From positions 25,218,122 through 25,282,121 of the forward strand of contig OX328101.1 of assembly GCA_946811185.2 (NCBI GenBank): a stretch of DNA of 64,000 nucleotides. The letters are read 5' to 3'. The position numbers and the translations under genes were made by a program. This DNA comes from Hippopus hippopus (lineage: Eukaryota; Mollusca; Bivalvia; Cardiida; Cardiidae). The stretch's first letter is position 1; each line of letters opens with the position of its first letter. Positions 43,553 through 55,205 of this stretch are shown here, piece after piece. The notes under the pieces were generated by a model. The model did not search any database. It worked only from the letters and a program-made list of their open reading frames with translations, and was not told the DNA's origin.

Positions 43553-45102
43553 CAGAGAGCCAGATAAGCTGCGTATTTGCTTATTTTACACAAGTTGGAA
43601 TAGGAAATACGCAACGAAACTTATTTTGAAGCGTATCAGATACGTAAATGCTGTCTAGGATACGTAATTTGTCTGATTTTCAATGCGTATTTTTTGTCTA
43701 CAACCAAATTTGGGACTTTGATCGGCTTTATTGTCACTGAAACGCTTACATACCACTTTCTGAATGAAATGCAACCTTCTATGCCACTTGGTTATACATG
43801 TACTTTGTTTTGGAGTTTGGCACGGTATGGAATCGTGTTGCCCCAAAACTGTTTTATGAACAAGGAACACTTTGTATTCTGAAGTTGTTCACCTCTTATG
43901 GTTATATCTGGGGATTCCACAGTTACATGCAATTAAAATGTATCAATGTAGTTAGCGTATCTCAGAAGCCTGTACTAAACTGTGATGTATCAGCAGAAAT
44001 CGCTGATTCACGGAACCAAACAGTGCCAAGTGTCACTGAAAATATTTGTCAAAATTGATAAAGCATGATGATTTTTTTGATTAGTTTTAAATTATATAGC
44101 ACAACACCATTTTTTCTTTTTTTAACAATGTACATAAATGATAATTTATCTTACAATTAAAATGGTATAAACAGTAAGAAATTATTTACTTTCCTTCTAC
44201 TACCTATTGAATAATCATTTCCACATAATTCAATAATATTGACTTTCAAGACAATAAATTGTCTTAACCAATTATCAGTATAAAGAATCACTTTAGAAAA
44301 CATATCCGTAACCTATTATAAATTTTTGGAAGTGTGAGTCGGCTATTTCCGTCGCAAGTATAAGCCATTCTAATGTTCGGCTTATCGTGCTCACAGAGAA
44401 TCAAGTAGGCCTGCAAAAGAGCCAAGGCACAGGCAATATGTTCTGCCCTTGTGAACGATATTGTTAATGCTGCAATGTAATCATCGGGGCAAAAATGTCC
44501 GAAAGGAAACAATTGAAAAATGGCAAGGAATGTACTCCTTGCTTCTTCTATCGCACAATGAAAATACGTCTGAGATGTGATTTATGTTCAAGGTACAGTA
44601 TCAAAAACTAACTGGGCTTCGGATGGTACCCAAAATATTTAGAAATCCTCGATTGAAAGGCATAGCCTCTCTGTAGAAAATTTGTCAGCTTGTAAGTTGT
44701 CTTGGCAGCATAAATGTGCTGACAGTATTCTCAAAGATTTTGATGGCTCAGCAGCACCAACAGATCCAGACAAATGTCTTCTAAAGACTGTACAAACATT
44801 GATGAAACATTCATGAAAAGGTTTTCTTTAATACAGTGTCCTGCTTATAACTGATAAAAAGAATGAAATAATACTGTTATTTTTCAATCAATCTTACTAG
44901 CTGGACACTATAAGATACAATAAAATGATGTGATTGAAACATACTCCAGTTCCCAACTGAAGTAAAATTTGGTTTTTACTCTACCATTAAAATTTTGTTG
45001 CTTAAAAATTTGCTTCTTAAGCAAAGTGGTTTCAATTTACCCCTTTCATAAGCAAAATGATGCTTAAATACTCCTTGGCTCAAAAAATTATCTGGGGCAC
45101 TG
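43553..45102. mobile_element. 1.55-kb CAGNG-terminated insertion in the minisatellite
   Basis: It is flanked by ACTAAAC at 43546-43552 and 45103-45109. Ends CAGAGAGCCAGATAA and, reversed, CAGTGCCCCAGATAA match at 12 of 15 positions. The interior has GCGTATC/TACGTA motifs near 43570-43690 and short open frames on both strands. One on the plus strand (about 44690-44815) reads KCADSILKDFDGS in part. None was recognised as a transposase. Confidence 0.75.
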
Positions 45103-46200
45103 ACTAAACTGCAAGAAACCAATAATAAACCTTGCGATCGTAGCAGACTTTTAATATCAGTCAATGAACTTCTTCATTGAACTGCAAGAAACCAATTACA
45201 AGACCTTGCATTAGATGCAGGCTTGTAATATCGGTCAATCAGCTCTTGCATTGAACTGCAAGAAACCAATCACAAAACCTTGCAATAGATGATGACTTGT
45301 AATATCAGTCAATGAGACTGCAAGAAACCAATTACAAGACCTCGCAATAGCTGCAGACTTGTAATATCAGTCAATGAGCTTTTGCACTAAACAGCAAGAA
45401 ACCAATCACAAAACCTTGCATTAGATGCAGAGTTGCAATATCAGTCAATGAGCTTTTGCACTGAACTGCAAGAAACCAATCACACCACCCTGCAATAGAT
45501 GCAGACTTGTAATATCAGTCAATGAGCTCTTGCGCTGAACTGCAAGAAACCAATTACAAAAGCTTGCATTAGATGCAGACTTGCAATATCAGTCAATGAG
45601 CTTTTGCACTGAACTGCAGGAAACCAATCACAAAAGATTGCATTAGATGTAGACATGTAATATTACTCAATGAGCTCTTGCACTGAACTGCAAGAAACTA
45701 ATTACAAAACCTTGTAATAGATGCAGGCAGAAGCTCTTGTCTGGAATAGCAAGAAGCTGCCAAAACCAATTACAAAACCTTGCAGTAGATATGGACTTAA
45801 TTAAAATATCAGCACAGAAATTCTTGCCTAGAACTGCAAGATGTTGCTAAAACCAATTACAAAAGCTTGCAGCAGACATAGACTTGTAATATCAGGGCAG
45901 CACTTGTCTGGGACAGCAAGAAGCTGCTGAAATCAAGAACAAATCTCGGAGCAGACAGACTTGTAATATCAGGACAGAAGATCGCTAGAACTGCATGATG
46001 TTACTGAAACCAATTACAAAACCTTGCAGCAGACATAGACTTTTAATATCAGGGGAGAACCTCTTGGCTGGGACAGCAAGAAGTTCCTCAAACCAATAAC
46101 AAACCTTGAAGTAGACATAGACTTGTAAAATCAGGGTAGAAACTCTTCTCTGGAACTGTAAGATGTTGCTGAAACCAATTGCAAAATATTTCAATAGACA
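45103..46200 (+). repeat. 74-bp minisatellite, right block with longer variants
   Basis: Regular 74-bp units continue to about 45720. Units with GCAAGAAGCTGCTGAAACCA and AGCAGACATAGACTTGTAAT then follow, showing that a variant unit expanded at one edge. Confidence 0.88.
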
Positions 46201-46687
46201 TAAACTTGAGATAGCAGAAAAGTATCAATATGTGTTTCACCCCCTAGAATCTTTGAACCTATTCAGACAAACTCACATTAACTGACATTTGAAAATATTA
46301 GAACATGTGATAAAATCAGTCATCTTTAGTAATTCTTAGTCCACAAGTTGTTTCTTTATCACTACATCTTCTGCAAAATTATTAGCGTTTAGTATTTGTG
46401 TCTGTTTGCTGGAGACATTATGCAATTTGAAAAGCCCAAAAACTGCAAAATAAATTGCTGACTTTATAGAAGAACCCTATTCATAAAGAAGTCAGGCAAT
46501 AACAAATAAGAAGCCATTAAACAAACAAAGAGACACCCAGACAAATGAGAATGATTGATTTTACACATAAAGATTAATTCCAGCTTAACCTAGACAGGTC
46601 CCAGTCAGTTTCAAACAGAACAAGTCTTTTATTGCTGTTTTTTAAATCTAGAAATAGGGGAGATAAAATAGATTAGATCATTAACCC
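46200..46687. other. Unassigned AT-rich sequence
   Basis: No gene or known repeat is seen between the minisatellite and the next TPM. Confidence 0.45.
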
Positions 46688-48161
46688 TTAACTCTTTCCC
46701 AAACAACAAGAGTTTTGATTCCTCCAAATTGAACGCATTTGCAGACAACAAATGTGGCTAAAATGATGAGATTAGTCTGTAAAGTGATAGAAAATAGTGT
46801 AGGAAAATCAGAAAATGCTTGCCACCAATATTTTCTCGTTTTCCCACAATGTTTCAATAAGAGGGCCATGATGGCCCTGAAGTTGCTCACCTGAGCCTTT
46901 TGATCAAACATGACCCATTTCCAATCTCTTCCGAGATTTTGAGACAAACATTCTGACAAACACTCACTAGAACTGGACTTACAAACATGGCCTCTGGAGT
47001 GTACACAAGCTTTTTCTAGAATTTGTCTCAGTGGCCTACTTTTAAGCTCAATATTGCCTATTTTCAAACACATAGAAATTATCCAGACCCCCATTCTGAC
47101 CACCATTCATGAGTATTTGAGAGAAAATGTGGCTTATAGGGTGTACAGAAGTTTTTTTCTGAGATTTGACCTAGTGACCTACTTTTTTTATCTAACATGA
47201 CCCATTTTCATACTAGTCTTAAGACATTATCAAAACAAACATTTTGACCAAATTTCAAGAATATTGAACTGAAAATGTGGCCTCTAGAGCATACACAAGG
47301 CTTTTCAAAGATTAAACCAGGTGACCTAGTTTTTGACCCCACACGAACCATTTTCAAACTCATGCAAGATATCATCAACACAAATATCCTGACCAAGATT
47401 CAAGAGTATTGGGCTGAAAATGTTACCTCTAAGGCGTACACTAGGTTTTTCTAAGATGTGACCCAATGACCTAGTTCTTGACCTGACATGACCCATTTTC
47501 AAACTTGTCCTAGATACATGTATCATCAACACAAACATTCTGACCAATTTTCAAAAGTATCGGACTGAAAATGTTGCCTCTAGAGCGTACACAAGGTTTT
47601 TCTAAGATTTGACTTAGTGACCTAGTTTTTGACCCGGCCTGACCCATTTTCAAACTCGTGTGAGATATCAACACAAACATTCTGACCAACTTTCAAGATC
47701 ATTGGACTGAAAATGTGGCCTCTAGAGTGTACACAAGGTTTTTCTAAAATTTGACCAAGTGACCTAGTTTTTGACACCTCACCCATTTTCGAACTAGTCC
47801 GAGATAGTATCAAGACAATAATTTTGACCAAGTTTCATGAGTATTGGACTGAAAATGTGGCCTCTACAGTGTACACAAGGTTTTTCTAAGATTTGACCTA
47901 GTGACCTAGTTTTTGACCCAACCTCACCCATTTTCGAACTTGTCCGAGATAGTATCAAGACAATCATTTTGACCAAGTTTCATGAGTATCGGACTAAAAA
48001 TGTGGCCTCTAGAGTATACACAAGGTAAAAGTTGATGACGCATGACGGACGCCGGACACAGCACAATGACAAAAGCTCACCATGAGCACTTCATGCTCGG
48101 GTGACCTAGTTGAGCTAAAAAGCCATCTATGTCAGGGTCATTGTTGTGTGGTAAAGGGTAA
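46688..48161 (-). mobile_element. TPM MITE split by an AHT element
   Basis: TTAA head at 46688, palindrome at about 46795-46852 with a rewritten centre, then AHT. The right remainder GTCAGGGTCATTGTTGTGTG with GTAAAGGGTAAG lies at 48122-48161. Confidence 0.8.
46858..48119 (+). repeat. AHT element with CATGACCCATTTTC units
   Basis: Start TAAGAGGGCCATGATGGCCC. About seven units of roughly 155 bp contain ACTGAAAATGTGGCCTCTAG, GTACACAAGGTTTTTCTAAG and TGACCTAGTTTTTGACCC. It ends GACGGACGCCGGACACAGCA, a GAGCACTTCATGCTC hairpin and GCTAAA. The flanking TPM shows no obvious target duplication. Confidence 0.82.
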
Positions 48162-48282
48162 GGTACACTGTTAAGCACTTCTTTAGTTCATTTAGCAGAT
48201 AGTTGAGATCAAAATTAGACTGAATTGAGAAAAGTTGAAAGCTCAGGAACATAATCTACCACCTTCCTTTCAGGTTTTTAGC

Positions 48283-50580
48283 TCTACTGGCTGAAAGCCA
48301 GCAGAGCTTATGTCATGGTATGGTTTCTGTCTGTCCGTACGTTAGTCTTTTTCTTGTTTATGCGATAAAGTCTGCAATAGTGGTCAGATTTTCATGAAAC
48401 TTGCACAGTTTGTTTATCTTATCAATAGCTTGAACCCTCTTGTTTATGCGATAAAGTCTGCATTTGTGGTCAGATTTTCATGAAACTTGCAGTTTGTTTA
48501 TCTCATCAATAGCTTGAATCCTATTGATTTTGAATAAAATCCAACAAACAGTATGGGAAAAGTAGCCATTTCAAGTTGAACATTTCTACTTCTTGTTTAC
48601 GCGATAAAGTCTGCATTTGTGGTCAGATTTTCATGAAACTTGCACAGTTTGTTTATCTTATTAACAGCTTGAACCCTATTGATTTTGAATAAAATCCAAC
48701 AAATAGTATGGGAAAAGTAGCCATTTAAAGTTGAAAATTTCCATTTCCAGGTTGCATCTAGAAATTTTCAAATAGGGGGGCTGGCCCCCATCATCTTCAG
48801 AAAAAGGGGGGCACGTCCTCCCTTTCAAGTGTAAAGAGGGGGGACAAATTTCATGGTGGTTCCCATAATGTGGTAAAGGGTTAATGTATTATTTGTTTTT
48901 GTCTTTGGAAAAAATAGTAATGATTATATTCATTAAAGGGTTATTATATTCTAGTCTTCTTTGTTAAGATGAATGTCTTGTAACTTCTTCTTTAACACTC
49001 GTTACACTACAATCACTGTAAGACAAGTAGACAAATCCCCATCCTACCCTATCTATCCTACATTGTTCAATATTTTCATTTCATAAATTCAACGGAATTT
49101 TTACCTCAGTGTTAGACTGAGATTTTAGCTTCCATCTATTGTTTCATACAGATATTTATGTAAATTTACTGCTTAAATTCAGTATTAAAGCTGAAAAGAC
49201 GTCTGAAGTGCCTCTGATCAGATGATGTCAAATAGACATTTTGTTCTGTCATGGGTTTTCACGTTTTTTTGCATCGATCTTTTTTCATGTCAATTAATTC
49301 TTTTAAAAGTATTTCCACATGATATTGCAAGAATTTGTCAATAAGGGTTGCAGGTCACTACAAAACATGTCATATTACCCTAGATCAGTGGATTGACATC
49401 ATCTCTCTTTTCATTATACACCAGCTTGTTATGTTGTGATAAACGGTAATGTGTGGTCCGTCATTCTTAATATTCACTGTTTATGATGGAATTATTTTCT
49501 CTCAAGAATTTTGTAGCTTTAAGACATCACTTGATGCCAGCAGATTCACCAGTGCATCATTTTTGGACACATTTTTCCCAAATTGTCGCATTCGGTGATT
49601 GACAGCGTGGGCCCTACAGTGAGGCTTTTCGTCTGCATAACACAGATGACAAGTGTCTATTGATATGATCAAAATAACGCGACAGTCTACGATTTAGGTT
49701 TACGGTTCTTACTTGGGTGACCATGCAAATTTTGTTACATTTTATTCCCCCCAAGTCGTTTTTTCTCTCTTTTTTCCCGATTATGGTGTGCATGATCATG
49801 CAATTTTTGCGGGCTAGTTCGTTTTAGTGTGGGATTAGGTGCGCAAACAAATTTTGTTTTTGCGGGATTTTTTATTTTGATGCAGGATTTCGGCAATCCC
49901 GCACTCTAGATGCAACCCTGCATTTCTTGTTTACAAAATAAAGTCTGCATTTGTGGTCAGATTTTCATGAAACTTGCACAATTTGTTTATCATATCAACA
50001 GCTTGAACCCTATTGATTTTGAAAAAAATCCGACAAACAGTATAGGAAAAGTAGCCATTCAAAGTTGAAAATTTCCATTTCTTGTTTACTCAATAAAGAC
50101 TGCATTTGTGGTTGAATTTTCATGAAACTTGCACAGTTGCTTTGTATCATCAACAGCTTGAATCCTATTGATTTTGAAAAAAATCCAACAAACAGTATGT
50201 GAAAAGTAGCCATTTCAAGTTGAAAATTTCCGTTTCTTGTTTACATAATAAAGTCTGCATTTGTAATCAGATATTTGTAAAACTTGCACAGCTTGTGTAT
50301 CTCATCAATAGCTTGAACTCTATTGATTTTTAAAAAAATCTGACAAACAGTTTAGGAAAAGTAGCCACTTAAAGTTGAAAATTTCCATTTCTTGTTTACT
50401 CGAAGACTGAATTTGTGGTCGGATTGTCATGAAACTTGTACAGTTGCTTTGTATCATCAACAACTTGAACCCTATTGATTTTGAAAAAAATCTGACAATC
50501 AGTATGCGAAAAGTAGCCATTAAGAGTTAAAAATTTCCATTTCTTGCTCAGGCAATGAAGTCCACAGTTTTGATACAATT
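48283..50580 (-). repeat. AHT element, reverse, interrupted by a CAGG element
   Basis: On the plus strand it begins with the 3' end in reverse: TTTTTAGCTC, then CTGGCTGAAAGCCAG, then CTGTCTGTCCGTAC. Units of about 154 bp follow with AAGTCTGCATTTGTGGTCAG and TTTTCATGAAACTTGCACAG. The array is broken at 48748-49920 and continues in the same phase. Confidence 0.8.
48748..49920. mobile_element. 1.17-kb CAGG-terminated DNA transposon
   Basis: It is flanked by CATTTC at 48742-48747 and 49921-49926. Termini CAGGTTGCATCTAGA and, reversed, CAGGGTTGCATCTAGA. It has the same end sequence type and 6-bp duplication as 23371-26965, so both belong to one family. The interior next to the left end is G/C-rich (AGGGGGGCTGGCCCCC). 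No transposase was recognised. Confidence 0.82.
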
Positions 50581-50584
50581 CTTT

Positions 50585-51003
50585 TGAAACTTGTAAAGAT
50601 CATTTGGTTCATCAAGGGATTGAACTCTTTCAGAGATTTCTTTTCTCCCTGGAAACTTCAAAAGTTATCAGAGTTTACAAACTCATCAGAAAATTTACCG
50701 CAAGGCCTATGATTTAAAGAAATGCTTCAATAAAGGAAATCACCTTTTTGGTCATTTTTATCAGAAGTATTGACTTTCTACCTGCATTCTTAAAATGGTA
50801 TTTTATACTGGAACAAGTCTTTTCTTAATAACTGGAAACAGACATACAGTGTGGTAATAAATGATCAGTGCAGCAAAACGGAGACCAATAAAAATTGGTT
50901 CTGGTATTGTTTCCTGATTTCCTTACAAATTTGAATTTAGAAAAGAAAGTCTTCTTTCAGCTCCATAATCATGTACTTTATTTAAAAATAACAATAGTTA
51001 TAA
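50585..51003. other. Unassigned sequence
   Basis: No repeat boundary or coding signal is seen. Confidence 0.45.
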
Positions 51004-51231
51004 TTAACCCTTTACCACAAATTGACAACTTTTAACAACCCTATGAAAGAAGCCTTTTGAAAACATTGTGAGAAAAGGAGAAAATGCTGGTAACCAGCAT
51101 TTTCTCCTTTTCTCACAATGTTTTCTTCTCCATCAAAGAGAAAATCATCTTTTGAGCTATGTTTTAATTGTCATCTGCGAACGCTTTCAATTTGGACAAG
51201 TGTATTATTTGCTTGTGTGGTAAAGAGTTAA
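51004..51231 (+). mobile_element. TPM MITE, full length, symmetric arm change
   Basis: TTAA on both sides, 228 bp. Both arms carry the same change: GTGAGAAAAGG and CCTTTTCTCAC against GTGGGAAAAGG and CCTTTTCCCAC. Confidence 0.92.
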
Positions 51232-51751
51232 CTGCAATTTAGCCATTTCCTGCTGTACAACAAAGTTGAATAATTTAGCTCTCCTTACTGATTTGTTACT
51301 TGTACGTAAGAGCCGAAGAGAGGTAAATTTTTGTACACAAATACCAACAAAAATAAGCAACACAAAATTGCTTTCGGTAATCAACAGAAAAACTCACAAT
51401 CAATTAAATTACTTAAAGTCTTTTCAGTTTGACAACAGGGGGAATTCTTCATTTGTTTGACCTCTTTCAAATCAAGATTTAATATGAAATGTCTAAAATT
51501 TGCATAATGAAATTCCACTGTTCAAGCCAAATCTGCATGTTGGCATGCAAAATCCTTTATTAGATAATCAAGATTGTTTGAATAAGACTACAGCAAAAGC
51601 CAATTTAGTTTCAAAATCAATCACAAAAAATTGAAGACAAATTACAATGCATCAAATTCATTACCAGGATAAGAAACCTTCGCCTATGAACAAATTACAA
51701 GAGTTGATGCAAGTAAATTGCCAGGAAAGGAAACCATGGTTCTCAATAGCA

Positions 51752-52735
51752 TTAAGTCTTTTATAGATGACAACACTATAGACTTGTCCTGATTAAAGCA
51801 CTTGCAGAAAGATGATTCTTTTCTTTGACAGGGACAAAATATTATGCAACAAGAGTGCCGTCGTCACAATGTACGCTGCCACATGGCTGCTATTTCAAGC
51901 AGCTAGCTATAGAGAAGTGTTGGAATTTCTAGTACCTGCCTGGGTAGCTCAATGGATATATTGTGTTACTTGTGATCTAAAAGGTTTACGCACAGACTGA
52001 TGGATGGACAGACGGACGCACGACAGATTCATTGGTCATTGGCTTTGATTAACCAATAAATATATGAAGTTTCATGAAATTATGTCCATTAGTTGGAGAT
52101 ACATCGCTGAAAAATCAAATTTGACATGAAGCCCCCTTTTTCCATGACACAGGAATAAATTCCACAACCCTGACAATATGCGCTAGGTCACATGATCTGT
52201 GAAAATTTCATCCAAATCCATTGAGATATGTCCAGTATTTAAAGAGATATTGGTGAAAAATGAAATATAACATGAAGCCCCCTTTTTCCATGATGCAGCT
52301 ACAAACTGCAAAACCTTGACAACATGCAATAGGTCACATGATGAGAAACCTTCTGTGAAAATTTTATCTAAATCCGTCAAGAAATGTGGGAGGAGTTGCG
52401 TTCACAAGAAATGGAATGAAATATAACATGAAGCCCCCTTTTTCCATGATGCAGCTACAAATTGCAAAACCTTGACAACATGCAATAGGTCACATGATGA
52501 GAAACATTCTGTGAAAATTTTATCCAAATCTGTCAAGAAATGTGGGAGGAGTTGCGTTCACAAGAAATGGACATACATACGGACGAAGGGACGGATGGAC
52601 GTACGGACAGACGAAGAAGATGACGCCAAAATACGTTGCCTCCGGCGGCGAATAAAAAGGAGAAAATGTTGGTTATCACCACTTTCTCTCTTTTGTGAGA
52701 TGTTTTCAAAAGCACGGGAAAATCAAGGTTTATTA
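51752..52735 (-). mobile_element. TPM MITE split by an AHT-like element
   Basis: Left part from TTAAGTCTTTTATAGATGAC to ATATTATG. Right part from AAAAGGAGAAAATGTTGGTT onward. The break is in the first palindrome arm. Confidence 0.7.
51845..52652 (+). repeat. AHT-like element with AAGCCCCCTTTTTCC units
   Basis: It starts ACAAGAGTGCCGTCGTCACA. Units of about 160 bp have ATGAAGCCCCCTTTTTCCAT and GCAATAGGTCACATGATGAG. It ends GGACGGATGGACGTACGGAC, a GCCTCCGGCGGCGAATAAAA end and A-run. Confidence 0.75.
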
Positions 52736-52865
52736 GCTCAGACTTTGTTGCATTGAAGGTTAGATACTTTTGAAAATAGCATCATTCACCAAACTTGTTA
52801 TCTTCCTTTTTTGTTACAGAAAAGAGTCAAAGCCAAGACACTATAATGAAGAAAACTGAGATAAA

Positions 52866-53545
52866 CAAGAGCAATAAGTCCTAAATTATGCAATCAAGAG
52901 TTATGGTTCTTGTGCATTGCACTTCTCCTTGATGAGATCTATCAACCTGTGAAGTATCATGTTTACACCTATAATATTTTTTCAGTTATGCTCCGGACAA
53001 AATTGAAGTATGCAAAATAGCAAAGGGCAATAACTCTTAAATCATGGCAGTGAAAGTTATGGTTCTTGTACACTGCACTTCTCCTGAATGTCATCTATCA
53101 ACCTGTGAAGTTTCATGTTTATTTCTCATGTAGTTCACAAGTTATGCCCTGGACAAAATTTAAGTAAGAAAAGTAACAAAGGGCAATAACTGCTAAATTA
53201 TACAATCAAGAGTTATCTTTCTTGTGCAATGCACTTCTCCTTGATGAGATTTATCCACCTGTGAAGTATCAGGCTTACACCTATAATACTTCTTGAGTTA
53301 TGCTCTGGACAAAATCTAAGTATGAAAAATAACAAAGGGCAATAACTCCTTAATTATGGCACTGAGAGTTATGGTTCTTGTACAATGCACTTCTCCTTGA
53401 TGTGATCTATCCACCTATTAAGTTTCATGTTTACACCTCTAATAGTTTTTGAGTTACGTTCCAGACAAGAAAGTGGGACGGAAGGACAGAATGACAGATG
53501 GCTACTATTACCATATCCCCCACCGCCTTTCGGCAGGGGATTAAA
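52866..53545 (+). repeat. AHT-like element with TTATGGTTCTTGTAC units
   Basis: It starts ACAAGAGCAATAAGTCCTAA. About four units of roughly 148 bp carry GCACTTCTCCTTGATGAGAT and TATGCTCTGGACAAAAT. It ends GGACGGAAGGACAGAATGAC with a CCCC..GCCTTTCGGC..GGGG hairpin and TTAAAA. Confidence 0.8.
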
Positions 53546-53599
53546 ATATGGGGGGGGGGGTGAGGGGAATGCTACATTGTGTGAAGTCAATGATGGCAA

Positions 53600-54460
53600 T
53601 AAATGAAAGTAAACAAGTTATTTCCTTGAAATGATAACCCCCCATCGAAAAAGACCTTTTTTGATAGAAACATAAGAGGTGTTGTGTTTTGCACGTATAT
53701 GTGGTCTTTAAGTCTCTCTGACTTATGATAAACAGTATAGATATGAAGTTTCGTAACATTTTGTCCAGTAGTTAAAGAGATATTGGGCCATAATGAAATC
53801 AAAGTGCTGTCAGCACTGTAATCGGTCAACACTGAATAACTGCAATGGTTTGAAATCACAAATCAAATGGCAGTTGTCTGAACTATGTATGAGATAGAAA
53901 TCCTATACCTTGTAACAGAGCCACGTAGGAACCCCCTTTTTTAACTGTCCTTTACAAATTAGTAGTTTAATGGAATGCTACAGATATATGTTTGCCGGTT
54001 AACAGCAATAGAACGTTAAATATATGTGACAATTCTGATCAGTAGTACCCATCATCAAGCTTTAGATATCAATCATCCTAAATAACAGTACCTATCAACC
54101 TTTTAAATAAGTTTAACAATATACAAATATTCTTTTCTGTAACTTTTGCAACTTTGACAACTGTACGGTAATACATTGTCAGATATTATCAGTAATATCC
54201 ATACTTTAAAATGGTATGAATAAGTTGTATAAAATATGCCTGTATTATAACACAAATTGTTTACTTTTTGCTGCAAGTAGGCCTTTAACTTTTTCTATTT
54301 TTAAGAAGCAATCGTGTTTATCTGGACAAACTGTCCTACCTAATTTTTTTTGACTGGCTAAATTGATCTGGGCAAGATCGTTCTGTCCAAAACATTGGCT
54401 GGCCAATTTCTTCCACATTTGTTTCAAAGAATGTAATATCTTCCCAACCCTCACCCATTT
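53600..54460. other. Unassigned sequence
   Basis: Apart from an AAGTTTCGTAACATTTTGTC segment (about 53745) echoing AHT units, nothing is recognised. Confidence 0.45.
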
Positions 54461-54688
54461 TCCTAATGATGTAATTTTAGACTTGTCCAAATCGAAAGCA
54501 TTTGCACATATGAATCAAATGTAGAGCAAATGTAGACCAATTGATGATCTGAATCGCCGAAAGAAAAAAAAAAAATCGTGGAAAAAGGAGAAAACGATTA
54601 TTATCTGCATTTTTTTTTTTCTACAATGTTTTTAACTGCCGTCTTCCTCTTGGTCATCAAAAACGGGATAGTTTTCTTAAGAGTTAAA
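54460..54688 (-). mobile_element. Degenerate TPM MITE
   Basis: TTTTAGACTTGTCCAAATCG begins the body, GTGGAAAAAGGAGAAAACGA starts a broken palindrome, and CTTAAGAGTTAA ends it. Confidence 0.65.
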
Positions 54689-54819
54689 GCAACCACTCAT
54701 GGCCTTTTTCAGTCAGAAAAAAACAATATCCAAACATTGCAATTTCATGGTCGGGTTTTTTTTATATATATCCTACATATACAGACAATTAAGATCTTAG
54801 ATATAATTATAAGTATGTT

Positions 54820-55205
54820 TATTGATCTGCACTGCATTCAAAGGACAGTCTGATCTTGATCTTTCATTGTCTTCAAAAGCAACTTTACTAGTCCTTAGAC
54901 AAGACAGGTCATTGCATTTGAGTCATTCTAATGAGCAAGAGCATCACTACATTGAACCTTGGGCTCTTAATCTGAAATATGGAGGATGAGAATCAACTAA
55001 TATGGAGTAGCTAATGAGACAAACATCTGAGTTTTACACTTAAAGCACTGAACTAATGAAATAGATATGTGAAACGTGGAAAAGCAGCCTAACTATTACA
55101 GGACCACTGCTGTTTTGATTAGAATATCTCAGAAAACTGGCCTAACCAACCCAAGATCTGATTGCATGTTCTACGCTGTCTGGTCTGAATCTGGGCTCTC
55201 CGAAA
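54820..55205 (+). mobile_element. QG MITE relics
   Basis: GGACAGTCTGATCTTGATCT at 54843-54862, and a second relic with AAGATCTGATTGCATGTTCT at about 55153. Confidence 0.45.

Noticed and set aside
42480..46200. Regular 74-bp repeats considered as a CRISPR array
   Set aside because: Units repeat along their whole length with no unique spacers, and the host is a eukaryote; it is a minisatellite.
46681..47106. 141-codon minus-strand open frame
   Set aside because: It crosses TPM and AHT sequence and changes repeat family mid-frame.
51940..51990. TGGGTAGCTCAATGG as a SINE A box
   Set aside because: No B box or SINE body follows; the next bases are the GGATGGACAGACGGAC stretch of an AHT-like element.
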